Source: Variovorax paradoxus
GTDB lineage: Bacteria > Pseudomonadota > Gammaproteobacteria > Burkholderiales > Burkholderiaceae_C
Length of the DNA: 64,000 nucleotides
Assembly (NCBI RefSeq): GCF_030815855.1
Contig: NZ_JAUSXG010000001.1
Span: 2,976,001 to 3,040,000 of the forward strand
Direction of reading: 5' to 3'
Shown here in pieces: positions 54,659 through 63,837 of the stretch (position 1 is the first letter of the stretch; each line of letters starts with the position of its first letter). Both the position numbers and the translations under genes were made by a program. The notes under the pieces were generated by a model. That model searched no databases. It was not told where the DNA came from and saw only the letters and a program-made list of their open reading frames with translations.

Positions 54659-56359
54659 ATGCTCCGAATCACTGCCGCCCAACTCAACTACACCATCGGT
54701 GACCTGCACGGCAATGCTGCGCGGATGATCGAGGCTGCACGCAAGGCCTCGGCCGACGAGGCCGACCTGGTCGTGTTTTCCGAGATGTCGCTCACGGCCT
54801 ACTACCCGGCCGACCTGCTGGAGGAAGAAGACTTCATGGCCCGCGTAGAGGCCGCCTTCCAGGAGCTGCTCTCGGTCTCCCGCCAGATGCCGGCGCTGCA
54901 CTGGGCCGTGGGGTTGCCGGCGCGGCACGAAGGCGCAGGCAAGAAGCTTCGCAACGTGCTGCGCGTCATCCGCGGAGGCGAGGTGCTGCTCGAATACGCC
55001 AAGCAGCTATTGCCGACCTACAACATCTTCGATGAGCGCCGCCACTTCGAACCTGGGCCCGACGTGGCCCGCGTGCTTCGCATTCGCGACATTCAGGTGG
55101 GATTGTTGATCTGCGAGGACGGCTGGAACGACGGGGGCCAGGACTACCTCGTGAATCCGTTCGACCGCATGCGCGATGCGGCGCCCGATCTGGTGGTGTC
55201 CATCAACGCGAGTCCGTCGAACATCGGCAAGCGCGAGCAACGGCACCAGATCTTCGGCACGGCCAGCCGCCGGAATGGGCTGCCGATTCTCTACGTCAAC
55301 CAGGTCGGGGGCCATGACCAGTTGGTGTACGACGGCGCGTCGTTTGCCGTCGAGCCGCAGGCCGGTGTGGTGTACGAGGCTCGTCGCTTCGCGGAAGACG
55401 TGAGCACACTGTGTTTCGACAAGGGCCGCTTCTTGACACCGGCCGGCAAGGCTCCGCCGCCCGTTGCGCCGGAGGGCTTGCCGGCCCTGGAGTTCTATCG
55501 GCAGCAGATCGTGCTGGGCCTGCGCGACTATGCACGGCGCTGTGGTTTCCGGCAGGCTGTCATCGGCTCGTCCGGCGGCATCGACTCGGCGCTGACCCTG
55601 GCGCTCGCGGTGGAAGCACTGGGCGCCGAGAACGTGGTGGGCATCACCATGCCGTCGAGCTTCTCCTCGGAGGGGTCGGTCAGCGACTCCGAAGCCCTTT
55701 GCCGCAACCTCGGCGTGCCGCTGATGCACCACGCCATTGCGGGCATCGTGTCGCAGTTCACGCAAGGTTTCGGATCGGCATTCTCCAGCGAGCTGCGCGG
55801 CGTCGCGTTGGAGAATCTTCAAGCGCGCGTGCGGGGCACCATTCTCATGGCCTACTCCAACAGCTTCGGCCACCTGCTGCTGACCACGGGCAACAAGTCC
55901 GAGATCTCGGTTGGCTACTGCACGCTCTATGGTGACACCAACGGCGGCTTGGGCCTGATCGGCGATCTCTACAAGACCGAGGTCTTCGCCCTCTCGCGGC
56001 ACTTGAACGAAACGGCCGGCCGGGAGATCATTCCCCAGGCCATCATCGATAAGGAGCCCTCGGCCGAACTGGCGCCGGGGCAAAGAGATGTCGACAGCCT
56101 GCCACCCTATCCCGTGCTCGACCAGATCCTCAAGCTGCTGATCGAAGGACCGCGACTCGTGCAGCACGAGTACGAAGAAGCGCGCGCATTCGTCGACGCG
56201 CTGCGGGCGCAGCCTTCCGGCCAGGCTCTGGTCGAACGCATCCGCGGCATGGTCGCGCGCAACGAGTACAAGCGGCGGCAATCGCCGCCCATCGTCCGGG
56301 TCAGGGCGCGAGCCTTCGGCTCCGGCCGCCAGATGCCGATTGCAGCCAAACTGTCCTGA
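54659..56359 (+). CDS. nadE: Glutamine-dependent NAD+ synthetase NadE
   Basis: A 566-aa two-domain enzyme. The N-terminal nitrilase-like glutaminase has the triad Glu42 (FSEMSLTAY), Lys114 (EYAKQLLPTYN) and Cys151 (LLICEDGW). The C-terminal synthetase has the P-loop IGSSGGIDSALTLALAVEAL and TTGNKSEISVGYCTLYGDTN. It amidates nicotinate-adenine dinucleotide to NAD. ATG 54659 follows the pncB stop by 5 bp. It completes the NrtR-controlled operon with pncA, pncB and nadM. Confidence 0.96.
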   Translation: MLRITAAQLNYTIGDLHGNAARMIEAARKASADEADLVVFSEMSLTAYYPADLLEEEDFMARVEAAFQELLSVSRQMPALHWAVGLPARHEGAGKKLRNVLRVIRGGEVLLEYAKQLLPTYNIFDERRHFEPGPDVARVLRIRDIQVGLLICEDGWNDGGQDYLVNPFDRMRDAAPDLVVSINASPSNIGKREQRHQIFGTASRRNGLPILYVNQVGGHDQLVYDGASFAVEPQAGVVYEARRFAEDVSTLCFDKGRFLTPAGKAPPPVAPEGLPALEFYRQQIVLGLRDYARRCGFRQAVIGSSGGIDSALTLALAVEALGAENVVGITMPSSFSSEGSVSDSEALCRNLGVPLMHHAIAGIVSQFTQGFGSAFSSELRGVALENLQARVRGTILMAYSNSFGHLLLTTGNKSEISVGYCTLYGDTNGGLGLIGDLYKTEVFALSRHLNETAGREIIPQAIIDKEPSAELAPGQRDVDSLPPYPVLDQILKLLIEGPRLVQHEYEEARAFVDALRAQPSGQALVERIRGMVARNEYKRRQSPPIVRVRARAFGSGRQMPIAAKLS

Positions 56360-56366
56360 GAACCCA

Positions 56367-57431
56367 ATGACAAACCAACCCCAAACCAAAGCACACGACG
56401 TCGCCGTCTACATCGGCCGGTTCCAGATCTTCCACAACGCGCAGCTGGCGCTGCTTCGGCGCGCGCTGACCGCGGCACCCGAGTGCGTCGTCGTGTTGGG
56501 CTCGTCTTTTCAGGCCCGCACCCCGCGCAACCCTTTCACATGGGAAGAGCGCGCAGAAATGATCCGCCTCGCCCTTCCGCAAGCGGACCGGGGGCGCCTG
56601 AAGTTCCTGCCCGTGCGGGACTACTACGACCCGGCGCGCTGGGTGGCCGCCGTGAAGCAGGGCGTGGCCGGGATGTATCCCGGTCAACCGTCAGTCCTGC
56701 TGGTGGGCCATCTGAAGGACGCGACCAGCGTGTACCTGCGCGACTTTCCGCAATGGACGCTCGACGACACCGGGTTGCAGGGCGACATTCACGCCAGCGC
56801 ATTGCGCGACGCGTACTTCGGAGCGGCAGCCGATGGGTCGCTGGAGGCAGCCTTGGCCGCCTTGGTGAACCAGGCGCCGGCGAGCACGCTTCAGTTCTTG
56901 AGCGCCTGGGCCAAGCTGCCGCACTACGCCGTGCTGGCGCAGGAATGGGAGAGCCTGCGCCAAGACAAGGCCATGTGGGCCGGCTCGCCCTACCCGGTCA
57001 TCTTCGTCACGGTCGACACGGTGGTTCAGTGCGGCGACCAGGTGCTGCTGATCCGGCGCGGCCGCTCGCCGGGCAAGGGCATGCTTGCTGTGCCGGGCGG
57101 CTATCTCGAGCCGCGCGAAACGGTCTGGCAGTCGGCCCTGCGGGAACTCGACGAGGAAACCGGCTTGCGCCTGCTCGACAGCGACATTCAGGGCGCGTTC
57201 AAGGCGGTGCAGGTGTTCGACAACCCAGACCGCAGCCAGAAGGGCCGCGTCATTACCCATGCGCACTGGTTCGACCTGGGCCCGCGCCGCCCGCCGGAGC
57301 TGACGGCCGGCGACGATGCTGCATCCGCCGAGTGGGTGCCCATTGCGAAGCTGGCCGGCTTGGAAGACCAGTTCCACGACGATCACTTCCACATACTCGA
57401 TTCCTTCCTTGGGCTGACGCAGGCCAACTAG
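56367..57431 (+). CDS. nadM: Bifunctional NMN adenylyltransferase/Nudix hydrolase (NadM-Nudix)
   Basis: A 354-aa fusion. The N-terminal ~185 residues are a nucleotidyltransferase of the NadM type (AVYIGRFQIFHNAQLALL, the GRFQPxH signature in altered form; RNPFTWEERAEMIRLAL). The C-terminal ~150 residues are Nudix (GMLAVPGGYLEPRETVWQSA and RELDEETGL, intact box). Such fusions are typical partners of NrtR: NadM makes NAD or NaAD, while the Nudix domain cleaves ADP-ribose, the NrtR effector. Start 7 bp after the nadE stop. Confidence 0.94.
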   Translation: MTNQPQTKAHDVAVYIGRFQIFHNAQLALLRRALTAAPECVVVLGSSFQARTPRNPFTWEERAEMIRLALPQADRGRLKFLPVRDYYDPARWVAAVKQGVAGMYPGQPSVLLVGHLKDATSVYLRDFPQWTLDDTGLQGDIHASALRDAYFGAAADGSLEAALAALVNQAPASTLQFLSAWAKLPHYAVLAQEWESLRQDKAMWAGSPYPVIFVTVDTVVQCGDQVLLIRRGRSPGKGMLAVPGGYLEPRETVWQSALRELDEETGLRLLDSDIQGAFKAVQVFDNPDRSQKGRVITHAHWFDLGPRRPPELTAGDDAASAEWVPIAKLAGLEDQFHDDHFHILDSFLGLTQAN

Positions 57432-57457
57432 CGGCTGCAGCCCGTTGCGAGTGAAAT

Positions 57458-58396
57458 TCACCTGGTTTCGGCTTGCACGGCGGCGCTATCGGTGCCCAAT
57501 CTGGCCTGCTGCGCCGTGGCGTCCGTCGCAGCCTGCGCCTTGGCCGCAGCCACCGAACCATGGGCATTGGCGTAGACCTTGGTGAACTCCGCGCCCAGCA
57601 GAAAGATTTGCGCGGCGTAATACACCCAGGCCAGTAGCACCACCAGCGAGCCGGCCGCCGCAAACGATTCGCTGACGCTGCTCTTGCCGAGATAGAGACC
57701 GATCAGCACCTTGCCGACCTCGAAGAAAACCGCGGTGACCGCCGCGCCGATCCACACGTCGGGCCATGCGATGGGTGTGCTCGGCATGAACTTGAAGATC
57801 ATCGCGAACAGCAGCGTGAGAATGCCCAGCGTCACCAGCGCGTTGACAACCTGCAGCAGAAGCTCCCACCCGGGAAAGAGCCCGGTGCTCCAGCCTCCCA
57901 GCGCCGCCAGCACGGCGCTCACGATGAGCGACACCATCAGCAGGAAGGCGAGCCCGAGAATCAAGCCGAACGACAGCACCCGCGCACGCAGGATGCCCCA
58001 CACGCCGCTCGGCTTTGCGCGTTCGGGCACATGCCAGATGCGGTCGAGTGCGCTTTGCAGTTCGGCAAACACCGTGGTTGCGCCGACGACCAGCACCCCG
58101 ATGCTGATGGTCCCGGCGATCAGTCCGCGCGACGGCTCGTTCGCGCTCTTGACCAGGGCTTGCACCGCCAGCGCCCCCTCCTGCCCGATCAGTCCCGCCA
58201 GTTGGGCGGCGACCTGGCCCTGCACAGCCTCCGTCCCGAAGAGTGCGCCCGCCACCGCGATGACGATCACGAGCAACGGCGCCAGTGAAAACATCGTGTA
58301 GTACGAAATCGCCGCGCCCATGCTGGGCGCGAAGTCGTCCACCCAGGCCACCGCCGCCTCCTTGCAAAGGCGGGGTAGATGCTTGAGCTTGTTCAT
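57458..58396 (-). CDS. YihY/BrkB-family membrane protein
   Basis: A 312-aa inner-membrane protein with six or more transmembrane helices and the family signature LAPLLVIVIAVAGALFG, PSMGAAISYYTMFSLAPLLV and FAAAGSLVVLLAWVYYAAQIF. It was once called ribonuclease BN by error; its transport or virulence role is unknown. A soluble Ala-rich tail (ATDATAQQARLGTDSAAVQA) is at the C-terminus. ATG 58405 is an alternative start. It is convergent with nadM (26-bp gap). Confidence 0.9.
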   Translation of the reverse strand: MNKLKHLPRLCKEAAVAWVDDFAPSMGAAISYYTMFSLAPLLVIVIAVAGALFGTEAVQGQVAAQLAGLIGQEGALAVQALVKSANEPSRGLIAGTISIGVLVVGATTVFAELQSALDRIWHVPERAKPSGVWGILRARVLSFGLILGLAFLLMVSLIVSAVLAALGGWSTGLFPGWELLLQVVNALVTLGILTLLFAMIFKFMPSTPIAWPDVWIGAAVTAVFFEVGKVLIGLYLGKSSVSESFAAAGSLVVLLAWVYYAAQIFLLGAEFTKVYANAHGSVAAAKAQAATDATAQQARLGTDSAAVQAETR

Positions 58397-58610
58397 GGTG
58401 GGCATTCGCGAGGCCCCGATGGATGTCAACGTTCGGCGGCGGGCGCGCCGCCGCCCGCCCGCATGCCGAACGTCGCTCTTTCATGCTGCGCTCGCTGTAG
58501 GTAGACACCGCGTCGGTGTGCTGGCGCCGTCGGATTCCGGCGGCTGCGGAGCCTGGCGCGGTGGACCGGGCACAGCGCGCCCGCAGTGCCCACCTCACTG
58601 CTTCAGCACC

Positions 58611-61600
58611 TCACCACTTCACCCGCACCCCGAGCGATGCATTGATCGCACTCTTCACCCTGGCGTCGCCGCCCGAAGACCACAGCTTGCCCACTTCGCC
58701 GTAGAGACTCGTCGTGTTGCCCAGCGCCAGCGTGAAGCCGCCCGCCAGCTCGGTGCTCGTGCCGCCGGTGGGCGCCGCGATGTCGGTCCGGCTCGCGCCG
58801 TTGACGAAGCGCACGATGTCCGTGCCGCTCGAGCTCTTGTAGACGTTGAAACGGCCATACGGCTGCAGCGTGCCCAGCCCGGTGCCGAGCTCGCCCTTCA
58901 CGCGCACGCCGGCGCGCGCGATCCAGCCGCTGTCGGCATCGGGCTGCACGATGGCCCCGGCGATGGCCGAGTTGTTCAGGTCCAGGTTCTGATGGATCAG
59001 CTGCAATTGCGGCTCCACGCTCCAGCCGCTGTCGCCCAGCGGAAAGGCCTGCCCGACTTCGATGGAAGCGAGCAGGCTGTGGCCCTTGCCTTCGACGCCA
59101 GCGCCCAGCGTGGGCTCCGCGGTGTAGCGGTGGCGTCCGGCCTGCACCACCGCGTCGGCATAGAAGCCGCTGTTGCCGGTGTAGGTGCCGTAGACGCCGA
59201 AGTACTGGCTGCGCAGGTCGTTGCGGCCCACGGGCAGGTTCTGCAGGCCGCTGGCGAAGCCGCTGACGCGTGCATCGCCGTCGAGCTGGCCGACGTACAG
59301 GCCGGCGCGCCAGTCGGGCGTGGCCAGCAGGTCGGTGCCGGCCTGGAAGCCGGTCACGCGGCCCTTGCTGGAGGGCGAGACGGTGCCGCCCTGGCGGATG
59401 TCGATGTCGGTGGAGAGCACGCGCGCCCAGGCGCGGCGTTCCGAACCGGTCGATGTCGTGGTGGCGCTCTTCGGATCTTCATCGCCGATGCGCTTGTGCA
59501 GGTCGCCCAGCATCGCGAGGTTGCCCTGGCGCAGCTGGCTCGGCAGCGCCGCATACAGCGAGGCTTCGGCGCGGTAGGTGGGCACGGTCACGACGAATGC
59601 GGGCGCGGGTGCGGCGAGGCCCTCGCCGCTCGGTGCGGCCGCCCCGCCGCCGCCGGTGGGCGGGGTGCCACCGCCACCGCCATCGCCATCGCCCGGAGGG
59701 GTGACGGTCGTGGTGGTGGTGGAGCGCAAATACCAGTTCTCCCCCGCCCCGCTCGCATCGGCCGCATGCAGCCGGTACTCATAGGCCCCCGCATCCACAT
59801 GCCCGCCCGCCAGGCGGAACGCATCGCGGCTGGTCTGCGCCGTCGTCGTGGCCCCGTTCATGGCCGTCACCACCTCGATGCCGCTGCCCGTGGTCAGCGC
59901 CCCCAGCCCGCCCAGGTTCGTGATCTGGATGTTCGTCGTGCCGCTCGCAATCGCCGTGCAGCCGCTCAGGATCAGCCGGTCGCTCAGGCTGCTGCTCGTG
60001 CCCAGCGCCGTGCCCAGGCGCAGCGTGCCGTTCGCCCCCACCCAGGGCCCGTGCACCGTCAGCGTCGCACCCGGCGCACCGCTCAGCAGCGACACCGTGC
60101 CCGCATTCGCCATCGCCGCAATCGTCTGGCTGTGGCCCGCCAGGTCCAGCATCGCCCCCGCGGCTACCGTCACCGCGCTCGCGCTGCTGAAGGTGCCCGC
60201 CGCGCCCGCGCGCAAGCTGCCCGCCGCCACCTGGGTGGCGCCCGTGTACGTGTTCGTCCCGCTCAGCGTCAGCGTGCCCGACCCGACCTTCACCAGGTCC
60301 CCGGCGCCCGAAACCGGGCCGGACCAGCCCAGGCTGTAGGCCTGGGTATCGAAGGTGCCCGTGCCGCCCAACTGCAGCGCATTGCCCAGGCTCAGCCCGT
60401 CGGCGCCGGCGATCACGCTGGCACTCGCGCCGCTCTCGATGGCAATCGCCCCGAGCAGCGAGGCGCCCGCGTTCAGGGTCAGGCTGTTGCTGCCGCCCGT
60501 GAAGACAATCGCCGCGGCGCGCGTGACGCCGTCGCCGCCCAGCCCGCCGGCGATGGTGCCGCTGTGCAGCAGGCTCAGGTTGGCGCCGCTCACCCCCACC
60601 CCGCCCACGCCGGACGCGCCAGCGGCCCCGCCATTGCTGTTCGCCCCGCCCAGGCCGCCCGCCCCGCCGGCAATGGTGCCGCTGTTGACGAGCGTGGCAC
60701 CGGCGCCGGTGGAGACCAGCCCGGCCCCGCCGTCGCCGCCGTCGCCGCCGCTGCCGGGGGCGCCGGTACCGCCCAATCCACCGCCACCGGCCCCGCCCGC
60801 ACCCCCGGCACCGCCGAGGATCTGGCCGCTGTTGATCACGCTCACCGTGCTGCCGCCCAGCGTGAGGCCGGCCCCGCCCGCACCGCCGCCGCCGCCCGCG
60901 GCGTTGCTGCGCGCCGGCAGCAGTTCGGAGCCGCCCGCACCGCCGGCCCCGCCCGCGAGGGTGCCGCTGCTCGTGAAGCCCAGGCCGGGCGTGGCCGCGC
61001 GCAGGAACAAGCCGCCGCCGCCGCTGCCGCCGCCGCCGCCCTGTGAATACGCATCGCCCCCGGCGCCGCCGGCCCCGCCGGTGAAGACGCCGCTGCTGGA
61101 GACGCTGGACAGCGGATCGAGCAGGGTGGCGCCGAAGCCGCCGGCACCGCCGCCGCCTGCAGCCCAGTAGCCGTGGCCGCCCGCGCCGCCCGCGCCGCCG
61201 GTGGCGCTGCCCGAGGCGCTGGTGGTGGCCGGCGCCATGGTGTCGCCGGCATGGCCGCCGCCGCCACCGCCGCCATAGCCGTTGCCACTGGTGAAGTCGC
61301 CGGTCTGGGATTGGCCCGCGGCGCCGGCGTCGCCTTGCAGCACGCCGGGGGAGACGAGGCTGGTGGAAGCGCCGGCCGCGCCGCCCGTGCCCGGGGTGGC
61401 GCCGCCGAAGGCACCGATGTCGGCGGCGGATCCGGCGCTGGCGCCGGCTTCGGTGGAGGCGCCGCCGTCGCCGCCGTGGGCGTTGACGGTGGTGTCGTTG
61501 AGGCCGCCGCTGCCGCCCTGGCCGTCGCTGCCGCCGCTGCCGGCGTGCAGGGAGGGATCAACGGGCTGGCCGCCGATGCCTCCCGCAGCGCCCGCGGGCA

Positions 61601-61751
61601 GGGCCAGGCCGGCGCCCAGCAGCAGCACCGACAGGGCGATGGCGTGCAGGTGCAGGTCGGTGAGGGCGGGGGCCCCGGGGCGCGAGAGCTGGGGGGCCGC
61701 GACCCGGGCTTCGGGCGCGGCATTCCAAAATGTGCGAATAGTCTTGTTCAC
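58611..61751 (-). CDS. Gly-rich autotransporter adhesin-like protein
   Basis: A 1046-aa type V secretion protein. The N-terminus is an extended signal (NKTIRTFWN front, then LHLHAIALSVLLLGAGLALP). Residues about 60-450 are a long Gly/Ala-rich passenger (repeated GGAGGAGG runs). A passenger-associated repeat lies near residue 490 (GSGTLTLSGTNTYTGATQVA). The last ~270 residues are an autotransporter beta-barrel (TGFQAGTDLLATPDWRAGLY; final SLGVRVKW). GTG 61751 is preferred: it follows AAGG and begins the ESPR-like region; no ATG fits. Function is surface adhesion or biofilm by inference. Confidence 0.9.
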   Translation of the reverse strand: MNKTIRTFWNAAPEARVAAPQLSRPGAPALTDLHLHAIALSVLLLGAGLALPAGAAGGIGGQPVDPSLHAGSGGSDGQGGSGGLNDTTVNAHGGDGGASTEAGASAGSAADIGAFGGATPGTGGAAGASTSLVSPGVLQGDAGAAGQSQTGDFTSGNGYGGGGGGGHAGDTMAPATTSASGSATGGAGGAGGHGYWAAGGGGAGGFGATLLDPLSSVSSSGVFTGGAGGAGGDAYSQGGGGGSGGGGLFLRAATPGLGFTSSGTLAGGAGGAGGSELLPARSNAAGGGGGAGGAGLTLGGSTVSVINSGQILGGAGGAGGAGGGGLGGTGAPGSGGDGGDGGAGLVSTGAGATLVNSGTIAGGAGGLGGANSNGGAAGASGVGGVGVSGANLSLLHSGTIAGGLGGDGVTRAAAIVFTGGSNSLTLNAGASLLGAIAIESGASASVIAGADGLSLGNALQLGGTGTFDTQAYSLGWSGPVSGAGDLVKVGSGTLTLSGTNTYTGATQVAAGSLRAGAAGTFSSASAVTVAAGAMLDLAGHSQTIAAMANAGTVSLLSGAPGATLTVHGPWVGANGTLRLGTALGTSSSLSDRLILSGCTAIASGTTNIQITNLGGLGALTTGSGIEVVTAMNGATTTAQTSRDAFRLAGGHVDAGAYEYRLHAADASGAGENWYLRSTTTTTVTPPGDGDGGGGGTPPTGGGGAAAPSGEGLAAPAPAFVVTVPTYRAEASLYAALPSQLRQGNLAMLGDLHKRIGDEDPKSATTTSTGSERRAWARVLSTDIDIRQGGTVSPSSKGRVTGFQAGTDLLATPDWRAGLYVGQLDGDARVSGFASGLQNLPVGRNDLRSQYFGVYGTYTGNSGFYADAVVQAGRHRYTAEPTLGAGVEGKGHSLLASIEVGQAFPLGDSGWSVEPQLQLIHQNLDLNNSAIAGAIVQPDADSGWIARAGVRVKGELGTGLGTLQPYGRFNVYKSSSGTDIVRFVNGASRTDIAAPTGGTSTELAGGFTLALGNTTSLYGEVGKLWSSGGDARVKSAINASLGVRVKW

Positions 61752-62241
61752 AGCCTTTTCCTTGGTGCTTAAGTTCTTGCGGCTACATCCAGAAAGGCAT
61801 TTGAAAAAGCTGCCTCGAATCACCTGGACCTCACTCCGCAAGAGCAATGTAAACAGACGTATTAAGTCGTGACATACCCCGTCGGCTACCTCATTCGAGG
61901 CAAGTTGGGCGAAGTCGCATGGGCCCGCCGGACGGCCGACGGCCAAGGAAGCCGGACGCAAATTGCGCTGCCGTGGGCCGAGAAATCAGCCTTGCCCCGG
62001 ATGGTTGCGTCTAGATGTAATTAATGTTTCTCTAGACAGGCGCTCGCGAAGAGAACGCGTCGGGCTCGATCGCGACAGAAGATGCCGGCCCGGGAGCGAT
62101 TGCGAAATCCCATGCTGATTCAGAGGCTCACTTCGATCCTGAGCACGACATCGACGCTCCTATGCTGGTAGCGCACGCCCCCGGTCTAACGCCACTGCGG
62201 CGCCCGCGCTTTCACTCCCTGCCTCGATTGGAGCTTTTCGC
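61752..62241. other. 490-bp stretch without a gene
   Basis: No open frame with recognisable content was found. It separates the divergent autotransporter and HAD genes and presumably holds both promoters. A short AT-rich dyad around TCTAGA (62011-62036 area) is the only eye-catching element; it is too weak to assign. Confidence 0.5.
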
Positions 62242-62940
62242 ATGTCCCTGCAAGATTTCAAGGTTCTCACGTTCGACGTGGTCGGCACGTTGATCGATTT
62301 CGAAGGCGGCATGCTCGCCTACCTCCGCTCGGCAGTGCCCGATGCACGCGTGAGCGACGACGAATTTCTGGCCGCTTACCGAAGCGCGCGCGCCGACGGC
62401 AACGCCGGCTGGTATCCCGACGATCTGGAGCGCTGCTGGCACGCCATTGCACCCGCGCTGGAACTGCCCGACACCGATGCGCTGGCACAAGGCCTTCGCG
62501 ACTCGGTCGCGCAATGGCCCGCGTTCCCGGATTCGGTGAACGCATTGAAGCGGCTGCGCAAGCACTTCAAGCTGGTGACGATGACCAACGCGCAGCACTG
62601 GGCGCTGGCGCATTTCGACAAGACGCTCGACTCGCCTTTCGACATGCTGCTGAGCTGCGACGACGCTTTGTGCGAGAAACCCGATGCGCGCTACTTCGCC
62701 TACGCGCGCGGCCGCTTCGAAGGCGCCTGGGGCTACAAGCAGGCCGACAACCTGCACGTGGCGCAAAGCCAATATCACGACATCGGCATCTCGAAGCAAC
62801 TCGGCATCGCCACCTGCTGGATCGAACGCCGCCATGCGCAAAAAGGTTCCGGCGGCACCATCGAGTCGCAGCGCACCGAACCCGACTACCACTTCCGCAC
62901 GCTGGCCGAACTGGCCGATGCCGTCGAGGCGCGAGCCTGA
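62242..62940 (+). CDS. HAD-superfamily hydrolase (haloacid dehalogenase type II-like)
   Basis: A 232-aa HAD hydrolase. Motif I is LTFDVVGTLIDF (nucleophile Asp, with VVGT in place of DxDGT, as in L-2-haloacid dehalogenases). Motif II is LVTMTNAQ, motif III lysine is in CEKPDARYF, and motif IV lies near HDIGISKQLG. A cap domain occupies about 20-95. Phosphatase or dehalogenase activity cannot be told apart by sequence alone. It starts the plus-strand group that ends the window and is followed 2 bp later by a cupin gene. Confidence 0.88.
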   Translation: MSLQDFKVLTFDVVGTLIDFEGGMLAYLRSAVPDARVSDDEFLAAYRSARADGNAGWYPDDLERCWHAIAPALELPDTDALAQGLRDSVAQWPAFPDSVNALKRLRKHFKLVTMTNAQHWALAHFDKTLDSPFDMLLSCDDALCEKPDARYFAYARGRFEGAWGYKQADNLHVAQSQYHDIGISKQLGIATCWIERRHAQKGSGGTIESQRTEPDYHFRTLAELADAVEARA

Positions 62941-62942
62941 CC

Positions 62943-63296
62943 ATGAGCATCGTCGTTCTGCACCAGTCCGCCACCCTCCCCGGCCTCAAAGACCAGGGCT
63001 GGCCCGCGCGTCCGCTGACCCAGCCGCCTTGCCGCCTGCGCGGCATCGACGTCGAACTCGCGGGCGCGGGCGACAACAACAGCGGCCTCTGGGAGTGCGA
63101 GCCCGGCCGCTTCGAGCGCCAGCTGGCCAATGCCGAGGTCATGCACATCCTGACGGGCGCGGGCACCTTCACGCCGACCGGCGCCGCCCCGCTTCAGATA
63201 CGGGCCGGAGACACGCTGTTCTTTCCAGCAAACACCACCGGCGAATGGCATGTACACCAGACCTTGCGCAAGGTCTTCGTCGTCATGGCGATGTAG
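62943..63296 (+). CDS. Cupin-domain protein (DUF861/Cupin_3 type)
   Basis: A 117-aa cupin, start 2 bp after the HAD stop, so in one operon. Core: NNSGLWECEPGRFERQLANA, EVMHILTGAGTFTPTGAAPL, IRAGDTLFFPANTTGEWHVH and QTLRKVFVVMAM, as in the ureidoglycine-aminohydrolase-like cupin group. The metal-ligand set is incomplete, as in many members of the group. Substrate not known. Confidence 0.85.
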   Translation: MSIVVLHQSATLPGLKDQGWPARPLTQPPCRLRGIDVELAGAGDNNSGLWECEPGRFERQLANAEVMHILTGAGTFTPTGAAPLQIRAGDTLFFPANTTGEWHVHQTLRKVFVVMAM

Positions 63297-63342
63297 CTCG
63301 CGGTGCGCGGTGACAATGCGGCTTGCCACGCCGCCCGTATCC

Positions 63343-63837
63343 ATGATCACGCCCGATCTGCTGCAACGAATGTGTCATGCCCGCAACCGCCTCCAGTTCG
63401 AACTGGAGCCACCGGCGAGCGTGGCGCACCTGGCGCGAGAAGCCGGCCTGTCGACCTCGCACTTCATCACCCAGTTCAGCGCCCTGTTCGGCCAGACACC
63501 GTTGCAATGCCGAACCCGCGCCCGCCTGGAGCGCGCGCGGGATCTTCTCCTTTCCACGGACGAGCCCGCCACGCAGATCGGCCTGGGCCTGGGCTTTGAC
63601 AGCCTGGGCAGTTTCTCCCGCCTGTTCACGAGGCACTTCGGTGTGCCTCCGCGGGCCTACCGCCGCACCGCCCAGCCGGCCGTGCCGCCGCCGGGATGCA
63701 TCGCGCTCATGAACCAGGCCTTTGCACGCGACCTCAATTTCGGCGAAGTCGCGCCGGGACAGATCAAGCAGGATGGCATCCTCACCCCAGAGCCAACCAT
63801 CCATCATGCGCATCAATCTCACCAGCATCTTCGTTGA
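63343..63837 (+). CDS. Short AraC-family regulator
   Basis: A 164-aa regulator that is little more than the AraC DNA-binding domain: first HTH ASVAHLAREAGLSTSHFITQ, second HTH EPATQIGLGLGFDSLGSFSR and FTRHFGVPPRAYRR, then an extended C-terminus. No sensory domain precedes it. Starts at 63343 or 63316; no strong ribosome site helps. Its end overlaps the start of the next VOC gene by 32 bp, the typical AraC-VOC pair. Confidence 0.83.
   Translation: MITPDLLQRMCHARNRLQFELEPPASVAHLAREAGLSTSHFITQFSALFGQTPLQCRTRARLERARDLLLSTDEPATQIGLGLGFDSLGSFSRLFTRHFGVPPRAYRRTAQPAVPPPGCIALMNQAFARDLNFGEVAPGQIKQDGILTPEPTIHHAHQSHQHLR

Noticed and set aside
58320..61046. 908-codon plus-strand open frame
   Set aside because: Antisense to the Gly-rich autotransporter; the repeated Ala/Gln/Arg pattern is the reverse reading of Gly codons.
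60590..61500. Dense GC-rich repeats that could be mistaken for a CRISPR or tandem-repeat array
   Set aside because: The repeats are in frame and encode Gly/Ala runs of the autotransporter passenger; there are no uniform spacers or repeat units of CRISPR length.
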